Assembly (NCBI RefSeq): GCF_005222205.1
Contig: NZ_CP032345.1
Span: 313,001 to 377,000 of the forward strand
Length of the DNA stretch: 64,000 nucleotides
Origin: Azospirillum brasilense
Lineage (GTDB): Bacteria > Pseudomonadota > Alphaproteobacteria > Azospirillales > Azospirillaceae
Reading direction: 5' to 3'
Under the pieces are notes generated by a model. The model made no database searches. It saw only the letters and a program-made list of their open reading frames with translations, and was not told the DNA's origin. The translations under genes and the position numbers were made by a program. Position 1 is the first letter of the stretch. Each line of letters starts with the position of its first letter. Positions 35,701 to 43,137 of the stretch are shown here, piece after piece.

Positions 35701-37025
35701 GCCGCCGCGGTGGTCAGGGTCACCCCGTCGATTCCCACCGCCCCGGTGTCGGCGTTGATCCGCGCCCGCCCGTCCAGCCGCACCTCCGGCCCGGCGACCG
35801 AGGCCAGGGCGGGATCGTCGGCCGCGAGGTCGCGGATCAGCCCCTCGACCACCACGGTCAACGCGTCCAGCGTGCCCTGGGCGGTGCCCGACACGGTGCC
35901 CTCCCTCCAGGCGATGCCGGGGGCGAAGCCGTGCAGGGTGGAATCCGGTCCGGCCTGCACCTCGTAGCGCAGGTCGAGACTGCGGCGGTCGGCGCCGACG
36001 CGGCCCGAGAGGTTGGCCATGGCGGCGGCGGTCTCGACGGCCACCGGCTGCAGAGTCAGGGCACCGTCCGGAGCGACCACCACGGTGCCCTTCAGCACCG
36101 GCTGCGGCCCGGCCAGCGGCGCGATGTCGGGGCCGAGCAGGGACGCCACGTCGCCGGTCGCCGCGAGGGTGACGGCGTGCCCTTCCGGCACCGCCTTGAT
36201 CGTGGCGTCGGCGGCCAGCCGGGCGGCGTTCTCCGCCGCCGCGGTGAAGGTGCCCTTCCAGTCGTCCAGCGAGCCCTGCCCGTCCAGCGAGGCGCTGACC
36301 GGCGGCGCGCCGGGAATGTTCAGTGCGGTGGCGATCAGCCCGCCCGCCGGCTCCGACGCCTTGAGGTTCAGGTCGAGCCGCTTGTCGTCGGGGTTGAAGG
36401 CGACGTCGAGCGCCACCGTGCCCGGCTGCTCGCCGAGACGGTCCACGTTCAGATGCGCTTCCAGCGACGACCCGCCCGACGCGAGGTCGAGCGACCCGTC
36501 GATCTTCAGCCGCGCTTCCTGCCCGATCAGCGGTTCCGCCAGGACCAGCTCGGCGATGGCCAGCTTGTCCACGGCGACGCCCACCGGCAGGCTGGGCAGC
36601 AGCGAGGTCGGCCCCTGGTCGGGCGGCGGCTCCGGCCCCTCGGCGGGCAGCGGCGCGCGCTCCACGACGACGCGCTGCGCCTCGATGGCGTCCGCCTTGG
36701 CCCGTCCGGTCAGCAGCGCGGTCGGGGCGAGGTTGACGCGCAGATCCTCCAGCCGCAGCCACACGCCCTCGCGGTCGGCGACGGTGACGTCCGAGATCGT
36801 GAAGTTCACGGGAACCGCGCCGCCGATGGTGCCGATCCGGACCTGGAGGTCGGGGCCGTTCACCGCCTTCTCGATGGTCTGGGCGATCCAGCGCCGAACC
36901 GCGTTGGCCGGCCCCCAGCCGCCCCCTTCGCTGTCGGCCGCGCGCGCGGCCTCCGTCAGGACCGCCCCGGTCAGGACGGCGATGGCCAGAAGAAGGACGA
37001 TCAGACGACGCAGACCCGACACCAC
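32706..37025 (-). CDS. tamB: Translocation and assembly module inner membrane subunit TamB
   Basis: A 1439-residue protein. An N-terminal hydrophobic anchor (LRRLIVLLLAIAVLTGAVL) is followed by more than 1000 residues of repeated beta-strands rich in D, G, A and L, as in AsmA/YhdP-like lipid-transport bridges. The last about 350 residues are the DUF490 domain, with TGTAGQPKLELTSPQGLPQDEVLSAVLFG and a terminal GVKWEWNY. The GTG at 37025 puts the anchor at the N-terminus; a TTG at 37088 is an alternative. It directly follows tamA. The pair helps insert outer-membrane proteins and may move phospholipids. A very long antisense frame over it is a GC-rich shadow. Confidence 0.94.
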   Translation of the reverse strand: MVSGLRRLIVLLLAIAVLTGAVLTEAARAADSEGGGWGPANAVRRWIAQTIEKAVNGPDLQVRIGTIGGAVPVNFTISDVTVADREGVWLRLEDLRVNLAPTALLTGRAKADAIEAQRVVVERAPLPAEGPEPPPDQGPTSLLPSLPVGVAVDKLAIAELVLAEPLIGQEARLKIDGSLDLASGGSSLEAHLNVDRLGEQPGTVALDVAFNPDDKRLDLNLKASEPAGGLIATALNIPGAPPVSASLDGQGSLDDWKGTFTAAAENAARLAADATIKAVPEGHAVTLAATGDVASLLGPDIAPLAGPQPVLKGTVVVAPDGALTLQPVAVETAAAMANLSGRVGADRRSLDLRYEVQAGPDSTLHGFAPGIAWREGTVSGTAQGTLDALTVVVEGLIRDLAADDPALASVAGPEVRLDGRARINADTGAVGIDGVTLTTAAASAGAQGNVTGWGQTADVTVSLNADDLSRLSTLAGQPLAGSLALAGPVRRQEDGTLTAGLSGALRGLETGTPADGVLGRDVSLGVQAVMDPGGAMRLTDLTVDGRNGRLTGDAALVDGTVDAKTRLEIADLGPVGSAAGTEMAGGLTLDATAKGPLDKLVAEAALHARNLAVQGRRFGDTRLNATAQNLPGAPQGRVSARTELAGAGLTADAAYALEGQALRISDLALANGPNRITGAVRVALDVMTATGKLDGTLPQLQALSELAGVPLTGAAGFTVALDAPNGKQAANLTANATNLRVEGEGGPLFAARRLTANADVADALGSASGKARVELQDGAAAGNDLSRVTASVDGSLAKAAFRAEAVGAGRDPLGLDLAGEFTQSGALNRIRLDRLQGRYSGESFRLTQPAAIALGERRYEVSGLRLVSGNAQLAADLGLNGERLSGELRLDRVPMALARLANPTLRLDGTLNAQATLGGTVRRPQADATLRVANLKAQQTTQAGVPGLNATVNARWREARLSVDGDVATSNNAGRVTLTAAAPLAMNPDTLAFSVPERGRLEAALRGAIDASLANDLLAATGDRARGTLRLDVSVDGTVAAPRLGGTVTLANGRYENRASGAIISNIDARIVGDGDVFTIQSFRGRTTNGGEISARGVIRPAATDPQQQLDLAIQADRARLVQNDLAAVTIGTNLTLTGSFLNPRLAGPVRIERAEIQIPNQTPPNVVDLKVVEVGKGRKAQPVSLKNGQAGNGPAAPEPAFAMILDLTISAQNQIFVRGRGLEAEFAGQLAVTGTSSQPLVSGRLNMLKGELDLLAKTFVFKRGIIEFDGGPTIDPRLDFLAEATANDVTAQVLVTGTAGQPKLELTSPQGLPQDEVLSAVLFGKSVGSLNAVEAVQLAQSAATLAGFGGGGPGLIGNLRRGLGIDRLEFTGGADGKGGAVEAGRYVSDRVYVGVEQGIGANQSRATVEVDITKNIKAQADVGADSDTRVGVKWEWNY

Positions 37026-37135
37026 GCACCCCGTTGCGGCATTCCCCGAATGGTATAACGGGAAAGAGCAAGGGCGATCCCGATCCAAGTGGCAAAAATG
37101 CGACCCGGTCCGGCATCACCGGTTGAAAGGACGAA

Positions 37136-39064
37136 TCAGAAGGCCTGACCCAGACTGAGATAGAGCTGCCACTTCGCATCGCCGGAATCGGCGTTCAGCG
37201 GGAAGGCGACGTCCGCGCGCAGCGGTCCGAAGTCGGTGTAGTAGCGGGCGCCGATGCCGGCACCGACCTTCAGCGGCTCCTTGAAGTCCGGGAAGGCGCT
37301 GTCGAAGACGGTGCCGGCGTCGACGAAGGGCACGATGCCGATGGTCTCCGTCACCTTGACGCGCAGTTCCAGCCCGGCCTCGAACAGCGACCGCCCGCCG
37401 GTCGGATCGCCGTAGATATCGCGTGGTCCGGCCTTCTGGAAGCCGTAGCCGCGCACCGACCCGCCGCCGCCCGCATAGAAGCGGTGATCCGGCGGAACCT
37501 GGTCCAGCGACGCTCCCACCGTGCTGCCGACGCCGATGCGCGCCGCCGCGACGTAGCGCCCGTCGTCGGACAGATCGCGGTAGGCCGACGCGTTGATCTG
37601 GAAGCTGGTGAACATCGAATCGCTGTCCCCGGTGAAGGGGAACCAGGGGGTGGCGAGCAGCGAGGCGCGGTAGCCCTTGGACGGGTTCAGCAGATTGTCC
37701 GAGCCGTCCCAGGCGATGCCCAGCGGCACGCCGATGAAGCCGGTCTGATACTCCCGCAGATTGGAACGCACCCGCCCGCGCTCCCCCGACACGCCGTAGG
37801 AGACCTTGAGCTGGTCGGTCACCTGCCGCTCCAGCGAGGCGGAGCCGATGGTGGCGACCCGGTCGTAAGCCGGCGGCTGCTCCGACGCGACCTGGAAATC
37901 CAGGATCAGGGACTGCCGCGGCGCCAGGAAGTCGGGCTTGCGGAAGTTGGCGGACAGCCGGATGTCCGGCAGGTCCAGGCTGCCGCGCGGCCCCTGAGCG
38001 GCGCCGTTGTCGCCGCCGATTCGCCCGACTTCGACGCCCAGCCGCAGCCGCTCCGCCCCGCCGAACAGGTTGCGGTGGCCCCAGTAGGCCGAACCGCCCA
38101 CCCCGTCCTCCGACGAATAGAAGGCGCTGGCCCCGATGAAGCGGTGCAGCTTCTCGGCCAGAGTCACGTCCACCGGCGTGACGCCGCCCGGTCCCGGCTC
38201 CTCGGCCAGCCGCACCCGCACCGTGTCGAACACGTCGAGCTGGGCGATCTGCTGGCGCGCCCGGTCGACCTTGGCCGGGCTGTAGATGTCGCCCTGCTTC
38301 CAGGGCAGGCGCCCGCGGATCAGCCCCTCGTCGACGCTGGCCAGCCCGTCGATCTTGGTGTCGCCGAACATCACCAGCGGGCCGGGGTCGACCGAAAAGG
38401 TGACGTCCATGCTGTGGTCGTCGTGGTCGACCACCACCCGCCGCTCGGCGACGGTGGCGAAGGGGTGGCCGCGGTCGGTCATCCGGCGCAGCAGCGCGGA
38501 CTGGGCGTCCACCACCTGCGGCGCCCGCGCCCGCTCCCCCACCGGCAGTCCGATGTCGCCGGGCGTCACGTCGCCGCCCGGCAGCGGCGCGCCGTCGGTG
38601 GAGGCGATGGTGATGGTCTTGAAGCGGTAGGGGGTGCCCGGCGTCACCGCGACGGTCACCTTGGCCGGAGTCCGGGCCGCGTCCACCCGGATGTCGAGCA
38701 CGGCGTCGTAGAATCCGGCGGAGCGCAGCGCGGTCTGCAGGCGGTCCCGGTCGTTGTCGGCCCGCCGCTCCAGCCCCAACACCGACGGCGGCGGATCGTC
38801 CTTCAGGCTGACCAGCGAGGAGCTGTCGCGCAGCAGGGTGCGCAGGTCGTCGTCGTCCAGCCCGGTGAACTCCACCTCGTAGGGGATCTGCGGGCCGGGG
38901 GCGTCGGGGGTGGGGTCATCCTGCCCGGAATTGTCCTGCTCCGCGGGAGGCGGCGCGGCGTCCGGCGCGGGGTCCTGCGCGCGCGACGGGTCGCCCGGCA
39001 CGGCGACGAGCGCGCTGGACAGGAGGATGATGGCGAGGCGGGAAGCGGAAACGCGGCGGGTCAT
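37136..39064 (-). CDS. tamA: Translocation and assembly module outer membrane subunit TamA
   Basis: A 642-residue Omp85-family protein. The signal peptide (SRLAIILLSSALVAVPG) is followed by an acidic proline-rich linker. POTRA domains come next (for example FDTVRVRL preceded by GDIYSPAKVDRARQQIAQLD). The 16-stranded barrel has the VRGYGF lid-lock motif and a C-terminal phenylalanine (LSLGQAF). The ATG at 39064 is preferred because the signal peptide begins there; an ATG at 39136 would add 24 residues. tamB follows after 110 bases. The gene is divergent from typA. Confidence 0.93.
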   Translation of the reverse strand: MTRRVSASRLAIILLSSALVAVPGDPSRAQDPAPDAAPPPAEQDNSGQDDPTPDAPGPQIPYEVEFTGLDDDDLRTLLRDSSSLVSLKDDPPPSVLGLERRADNDRDRLQTALRSAGFYDAVLDIRVDAARTPAKVTVAVTPGTPYRFKTITIASTDGAPLPGGDVTPGDIGLPVGERARAPQVVDAQSALLRRMTDRGHPFATVAERRVVVDHDDHSMDVTFSVDPGPLVMFGDTKIDGLASVDEGLIRGRLPWKQGDIYSPAKVDRARQQIAQLDVFDTVRVRLAEEPGPGGVTPVDVTLAEKLHRFIGASAFYSSEDGVGGSAYWGHRNLFGGAERLRLGVEVGRIGGDNGAAQGPRGSLDLPDIRLSANFRKPDFLAPRQSLILDFQVASEQPPAYDRVATIGSASLERQVTDQLKVSYGVSGERGRVRSNLREYQTGFIGVPLGIAWDGSDNLLNPSKGYRASLLATPWFPFTGDSDSMFTSFQINASAYRDLSDDGRYVAAARIGVGSTVGASLDQVPPDHRFYAGGGGSVRGYGFQKAGPRDIYGDPTGGRSLFEAGLELRVKVTETIGIVPFVDAGTVFDSAFPDFKEPLKVGAGIGARYYTDFGPLRADVAFPLNADSGDAKWQLYLSLGQAF

Positions 39065-39170
39065 CAACCGACCATGTGGGATTCCTTGTTCCAGACGCCA
39101 ATGATTCGGTCGCCGTGACGCAAGGAAATTCCGCATAGGCGCTTTGGGCGAGTTTCCCCCACCACGCCGC

Positions 39171-39198
39171 TTGCGTTATGAACCCGGATCATTATATT
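39171..39198 (+). promoter_or_regulatory. Promoter in the typA leader
   Basis: TTGCGT at 39171-39176 and TATATT at 39193-39198, spaced by 16 bases, match the sigma-70 consensus of this group. They lie about 140 bases upstream of typA. Confidence 0.55.
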
Positions 39199-39222
39199 GC
39201 GTCGCAACAGTTTCCCCGGCAG

Positions 39223-39253
39223 AGCCCCCCGATCGATCTCGGAGGGTTTTTTT
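39223..39253 (+). terminator. Terminator-like hairpin in the typA leader
   Basis: An imperfect GC hairpin (CCCCCCGATC, then TCGGAGGG) is followed by seven Ts, about 20 bases after the promoter at 39171-39198 and 80 bases before typA. It may be an attenuator of typA or end a short RNA. Confidence 0.55.
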
Positions 39254-39335
39254 GTTGTGCGCGGTCAACGAGCCGCGGTGTCGGGGCGGCATTGCGCAAC
39301 GGAAGCCCCAGAGCGGATTTAAGAGTCCCCGACAC

Positions 39336-41162
39336 ATGAATCTTCGTAACGTCGCCATCATCGCGCACGTCGACCACGGCAAGACGACCCTGGTCGATCA
39401 GCTCCTCAAGCAGGCCGGTTCGTTCCGCGAGAACCAGCAGGTCGCCGAACGCGCCATGGACTCCAACGACCTGGAGCGCGAGCGCGGCATCACCATCCTG
39501 GCCAAGTGCACGTCGGTCCTGTGGAACGACCTGCGCATCAACATCGTGGACACCCCCGGCCACGCCGATTTCGGCGGCGAGGTCGAGCGCATCCTCTCCA
39601 TGGTGGACGGCGTGGTCCTGCTCTGCGACGCCGCCGAAGGGCCGCTGCCGCAGACCAAGTTCGTGCTGGGCAAGGCGCTGAAGCTGGGCCTGCGCCCGAT
39701 CGTCGTCATTAATAAGGTGGACCGTCCCGACGGCCGTCCGCACGAGGTGCATGACGAGGTGTTCGACCTCTTCGCCTCGCTCGACGCCTCGAACGAGCAG
39801 CTCGACTTCCCCACCCTGTTCGCCTCGGGCCGCAATGGCTGGGCGACCACGGACCTGGAGAACGGCGCCCGCGAGACGCTGACCCCGCTGTTCGAGCTGA
39901 TCCGCGACCACGTCCCGCCGCCCAAGGTGGAAGAGGACCTGCCCTTCGCCATGCTGGCGACCACGCTGGAGGCGAACCCCTATCTGGGCCGCATCCTGAC
40001 CGGCCGCATCCAGACCGGCAGCGTCAAGGTCAACATGGCCATCAAGTCGCTGAGCCGCGACGGCAAGCTGATCGAGAACGCCCGCATCAGCAAGGTGCTG
40101 GCCTTCCGCGGCCTTGAGCGCGTTCCGGTGGACGAGGCGCACGCCGGCGACATCGTCGCCCTGGCCGGCCTGACCACCACCACCGTGGCCGACACCATCT
40201 GCGCGCCGGATGTGGCCGAGCCGCTGGCCGCCCAGCCGATCGACCCGCCCACCCTGGCGATGACCTTCTCGGTCAACGACAGCCCGCTGGCCGGCCGCGA
40301 GGGCGACAAGGTCACCAGCCGCATGATCCGCGACCGCCTGATGCGCGAGGCCGAAGGCAACGTCGCCCTGCGCGTCAGCGACACCGAGGGCGGCGACGCC
40401 TTCGAGGTGGCCGGCCGCGGCGAACTGCAGCTCGGCATCCTCATCGAGACGATGCGCCGTGAGGGCTACGAGCTCGCCATCAGCCGTCCGCGCGTGCTGT
40501 TCAAGACCGACCCGCTGAACGGCCAGCGCCTGGAGCCGATCGAGGAAGTCGTCGTCGACGTGGACGAGGAGTTCTCCGGCACCGTCGTGCAGAAGATGGC
40601 GGAGCGCAAGGCCGACCTCATCGAGATGCGCCCGTCGGGCGGCAACAAGACCCGCATCGTCTTCCACGCCCCGTCGCGCGGCCTGATCGGTTACCAGGGT
40701 GAGTTCCTGACCGACACCCGCGGCACCGGCATCATGAACCGGCTGTTCCACGGCTACGCGCCCTACAAGGGCACGATCGCCGGCCGGCGCACCGGCGTGC
40801 TGATCTCCAACGCCGACGGCACCGCGGTCGCCTACGCGCTGTGGAACCTGGAGGATCGCGGCCCGATGCTGATCGATCCGGGCGTTCCGGTCTATCAGGG
40901 CATGATCATCGGTGAGCACACCCGCGGCAACGACCTCGAGGTCAACGTCATCAAGGGCAAGCAGCTCACCAACATCCGCACCACCAGCAAGGACGAGGCG
41001 GTCCGCCTGACCCCGCCGATCCAGATGACGCTGGAGCGCGCCCTGTCCTACATCGGTGACGACGAGCTGGTGGAGGTGACGCCGAAGTCCATCCGCCTGC
41101 GCAAGCGCTACCTCGACCCGAACGAGCGCAAGCGCCACGCCCGTGCGGCGGAAGCCAGCTGA
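39336..41162 (+). CDS. typA: Ribosome-associated GTPase TypA/BipA
   Basis: A 608-residue translational GTPase that acts on ribosomes under stress and cold. The G motifs are visible: [12 protein letters not shown] (G1), RERGITI (G2 region), [13 protein letters not shown] (G3) and [10 protein letters not shown] (G4). The C-terminal domain ([23 protein letters not shown] and later [15 protein letters not shown]) is typical of BipA. The ATG at 39336 yields the normal N-terminus ([15 protein letters not shown]). The leader contains a promoter and a terminator-like hairpin. A terminator follows the gene. Confidence 0.97.
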   Translation: MNLRNVAIIAHVDHGKTTLVDQLLKQAGSFRENQQVAERAMDSNDLERERGITILAKCTSVLWNDLRINIVDTPGHADFGGEVERILSMVDGVVLLCDAAEGPLPQTKFVLGKALKLGLRPIVVINKVDRPDGRPHEVHDEVFDLFASLDASNEQLDFPTLFASGRNGWATTDLENGARETLTPLFELIRDHVPPPKVEEDLPFAMLATTLEANPYLGRILTGRIQTGSVKVNMAIKSLSRDGKLIENARISKVLAFRGLERVPVDEAHAGDIVALAGLTTTTVADTICAPDVAEPLAAQPIDPPTLAMTFSVNDSPLAGREGDKVTSRMIRDRLMREAEGNVALRVSDTEGGDAFEVAGRGELQLGILIETMRREGYELAISRPRVLFKTDPLNGQRLEPIEEVVVDVDEEFSGTVVQKMAERKADLIEMRPSGGNKTRIVFHAPSRGLIGYQGEFLTDTRGTGIMNRLFHGYAPYKGTIAGRRTGVLISNADGTAVAYALWNLEDRGPMLIDPGVPVYQGMIIGEHTRGNDLEVNVIKGKQLTNIRTTSKDEAVRLTPPIQMTLERALSYIGDDELVEVTPKSIRLRKRYLDPNERKRHARAAEAS

Positions 41163-41190
41163 GGCTGACAAGCAAGGCAGCGTTGAGATC

Positions 41191-41221
41191 GCGAGAGGGC
41201 TTCGGCCCTCCCGCTTTTTTT
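41191..41221 (+). terminator. Terminator after typA
   Basis: GAGGGC-TTCG-GCCCTC with flanking GC pairs and seven Ts, about 30 bases after the typA stop. Confidence 0.88.
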
Positions 41222-41288
41222 ATGGCCGGTTTTCCTTGCAGCGGCGGTGGCTGCGGTTACCCTCCCGAACATGCATGAGGAGGGACCG

Positions 41289-41762
41289 ATGTCAGGGCGC
41301 GAACACCAGTACGGCACGACGGTCACCTGGACCGGGAACCAGGGAAGCGGCACCTCGGGCTACAAGGCCTACAGCCGCGATCTCGAGATCGCCGCCCCCG
41401 GCAAGCCGCCGATCCCCGGATCGTCCGACCCGGCCTTCCGCGGCGATCCCGCCCGCTACAACCCCGAGGACATGCTCGTGGCCTCGCTCTCGGCTTGCCA
41501 CATGCTGTGGTACCTGCATCTGTGCGCGGTCAACGGCGTCACCGTGACCGCCTACACGGACGGCGCAACCGGCACGATGGCCGAGGAAGCCCACGGTGGC
41601 GGGCGCTTCACCGACGTCGTCCTGCGCCCCCAGGTCACGCTCGCACCCGGCAGCGATTCCGCCAAGGCCCTGTCCCTGCACCACGAGGCCCACGAGAAAT
41701 GTTTCATTGCCAATTCGGTGAATTTCCCGGTGCGGGTCGAGGCTCGGATCGCCGCCGAATGA
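41289..41762 (+). CDS. OsmC/Ohr-family peroxiredoxin-like protein
   Basis: A 157-residue protein of the OsmC superfamily. The first reactive cysteine is in VASLSACHMLWYLHLC and the second in HEAHEKCFIANSV, the spacing used by thiol peroxidases against organic hydroperoxides. RYNPEDMLVASLSACH is shared with a subgroup of uncharacterised OsmC proteins. GGAGGGA lies before the ATG at 41289. It has its own terminators on both sides, so it is a single transcription unit. Confidence 0.88.
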   Translation: MSGREHQYGTTVTWTGNQGSGTSGYKAYSRDLEIAAPGKPPIPGSSDPAFRGDPARYNPEDMLVASLSACHMLWYLHLCAVNGVTVTAYTDGATGTMAEEAHGGGRFTDVVLRPQVTLAPGSDSAKALSLHHEAHEKCFIANSVNFPVRVEARIAAE

Positions 41763-41787
41763 CGGAGAAAAGTTGAATGACAAAGAA

Positions 41788-41816
41788 AAACCCCCTTCCG
41801 GATGGAAGGGGGCGAT
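41788..41816. terminator. Terminator between osmC-like gene and csbD unit
   Basis: CCCCCTTCC-GGAT-GGAAGGGGG stem preceded by a run of As, between convergent genes. On the minus strand the A run becomes Ts after the stem, so it suits the csbD unit best. Confidence 0.8.
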
Positions 41817-41818
41817 TC

Positions 41819-42001
41819 CTAGTCCCTCAAGCTCTTCTTCTTGATGTCAGGCTTCTCGCCCAATTCGTCGAACTTTTCCTGGACCGGCTTGTCCGGGTTG
41901 CCCGAGGCCTGCCCGGTTTCCTCGATGAGCTTGTCCTCGATCCGCTGGGCGGCGTCGGACGGGGCATCGTCCTTGCGATGCCCCCGCTCCTCCGTGCCCA
42001 T
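41819..42001 (-). CDS. Tiny hydrophilic protein coupled to csbD
   Basis: A 60-residue acidic, probably disordered protein (GTEERGHRKDDAPSDAAQRIEDK at the start). Its ATG shares a base with the csbD stop (TGATG), so it should be translated by ribosomes that finish csbD. The composition (D, E, K, few hydrophobics) resembles stress-related hydrophilins. No family is recognised. A terminator follows directly. Confidence 0.6.
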   Translation of the reverse strand: MGTEERGHRKDDAPSDAAQRIEDKLIEETGQASGNPDKPVQEKFDELGEKPDIKKKSLRD

Positions 42002-42177
42002 CACTTGTCGCCTTTGAGGATGTCCTTCACCTTGCCGACGACCTTGTCCAGCTTGCCCTCGGCCTTGTCGGCGCGGCCCTCGTCCTTCAGATCCCGGTTG
42101 CCGGTCAGGTCGCCGGCCTGCTTCTTGACTTCGCCCTTCAGCTCCTTGCCGGCACCGGTGATGCGATCGGTGTTCAT
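42001..42177 (-). CDS. CsbD family stress protein
   Basis: A 58-residue protein. ITGAGKELKGEVKKQAGDLTG and GKLDKVVGKVKDILKG are the CsbD family hallmarks. Homologues are induced by osmotic and general stress. The GGAGAGGGCACC leader gives a strong ribosome site for the ATG at 42177; the longer open frame is not used. It is followed by a co-translated 60-residue protein. Confidence 0.87.
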   Translation of the reverse strand: MNTDRITGAGKELKGEVKKQAGDLTGNRDLKDEGRADKAEGKLDKVVGKVKDILKGDK

Positions 42178-42298
42178 GGTGCCCTCTCCTTTGATCGGTG
42201 AATGTTTCAGGGAGCATGAACAAGGCAGCATGCAAAACGTCACGCCTTGGCTTGGCCGCAAATGGAGAGGGGGTCGTCGCGTCCGGCTTCGCCGCGCC

Positions 42299-42706
42299 TC
42301 ACTTTTGGCCCAACTCCTCGCCGATCTTTCGGATAAGGCTGTCCCGCTCCTCCGGGCTGTAGCGCTCCGCGAAGCCCGACCCCCACACCGGCCCCGGCCA
42401 CGCCGGGTCCTTCTTGGAGCGGGCGATGACGTGGATATGAAGCTGCGGGACCAGATTGCCCAAGGCCCCGACGTTGATCTTGTCCGGAGCGAACAGAGTC
42501 TCCAGCGTGCGCGAGGCCAGGGCGATCTCGTCCATCAGACGGTGCTGGTCCTCTCGGGACAGCTGGTGGATCTCCGTCAGGCCATGCCGGGCAGGAACCA
42601 GGATCAGCCACGGCCACACCCGGTTGTCCATCAGCAGGACGCGGCACAGCGGCCATTCGGCGATCAGGGCGGTATCGGCCTGCAAACGGTCGTGCAGATG
42701 GAACAT
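42299..42706 (-). CDS. HIT family nucleotide-binding protein
   Basis: A 135-residue HIT protein. The active-site segment is VPQLHIHVIARSKKDPAW. The usual HxHxH pattern has glutamine in place of the first histidine, which is normal in this subfamily. MDNRVWPWLILVPARHGLTEIHQL forms the conserved N-terminal half. Hydrolysis of dinucleoside polyphosphates or AMP derivatives is likely, but the substrate is not known. Confidence 0.87.
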   Translation of the reverse strand: MFHLHDRLQADTALIAEWPLCRVLLMDNRVWPWLILVPARHGLTEIHQLSREDQHRLMDEIALASRTLETLFAPDKINVGALGNLVPQLHIHVIARSKKDPAWPGPVWGSGFAERYSPEERDSLIRKIGEELGQK

Positions 42707-43137
42707 CGTCGTGGGGTCCCGTGTCTTCCCTTCGGCCCGTAAGGTTTTCCTTGCGGTGTTCAGGGAAGAAAACGCCCATCCGGTGCGTTCGTCCAGTGGG
42801 GATTGCCGCCGCTGCAGGCCCGGGCACCGGCGCGTTGGAGTGGGACTGGTTGCGGGACTAGGAAAAATGTATAAACTGCCGCACGATCTTTATTCGGTCC
42901 GATGATGTTCCGGTCGGTGGCGTTCGGTCTTCCGGCTTATGCGGATCGCGCGGCGGATTGAGACGTGTCCTGCAACCAGGGTGGTGGGTCCGGGTGTTCG
43001 GTCCGAAGGCGGTGTCGGGGCGGCGAGTCCCCCTGTGTGCCGATCCGGTTGAACCCCTTCGCTGAATTGAAAGATGCCCGGCCGGGGCGGACAAAGCCAG
43101 GACGGCCGGCAGATGTTTGGGACAAAGAAAGACGGTC
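42707..43137. other. Intergenic region upstream of the glucan synthase gene
   Basis: About 430 bases with no convincing gene on either strand. A TGGGACTGGTTGC string looks like a sigma-54 site, but the spacing between the GG and GC elements is 2 bases short. An AT-richer patch near 42870-42900 could hold the promoter. I see no clear terminator or structured RNA here. Confidence 0.4.

Noticed and set aside
32025..37058. Very long open frame (1677 residues) on the plus strand across tamB
   Set aside because: It is an antisense shadow of tamB in GC-rich DNA: the protein is rich in Arg, Gly, Gln and His with no domain, while the minus-strand frame is a clear TamB.
39192..41171. Minus-strand open frame of 659 residues over typA
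   Set aside because: Shadow frame opposite a universally conserved GTPase with a Leu/Val/Asp/Gly-biased composition.
42840..42860. Sigma-54 promoter before the glucan synthase gene
   Set aside because: The GG and GC elements are 8 rather than 10 bases apart, which is not compatible with sigma-54 recognition.
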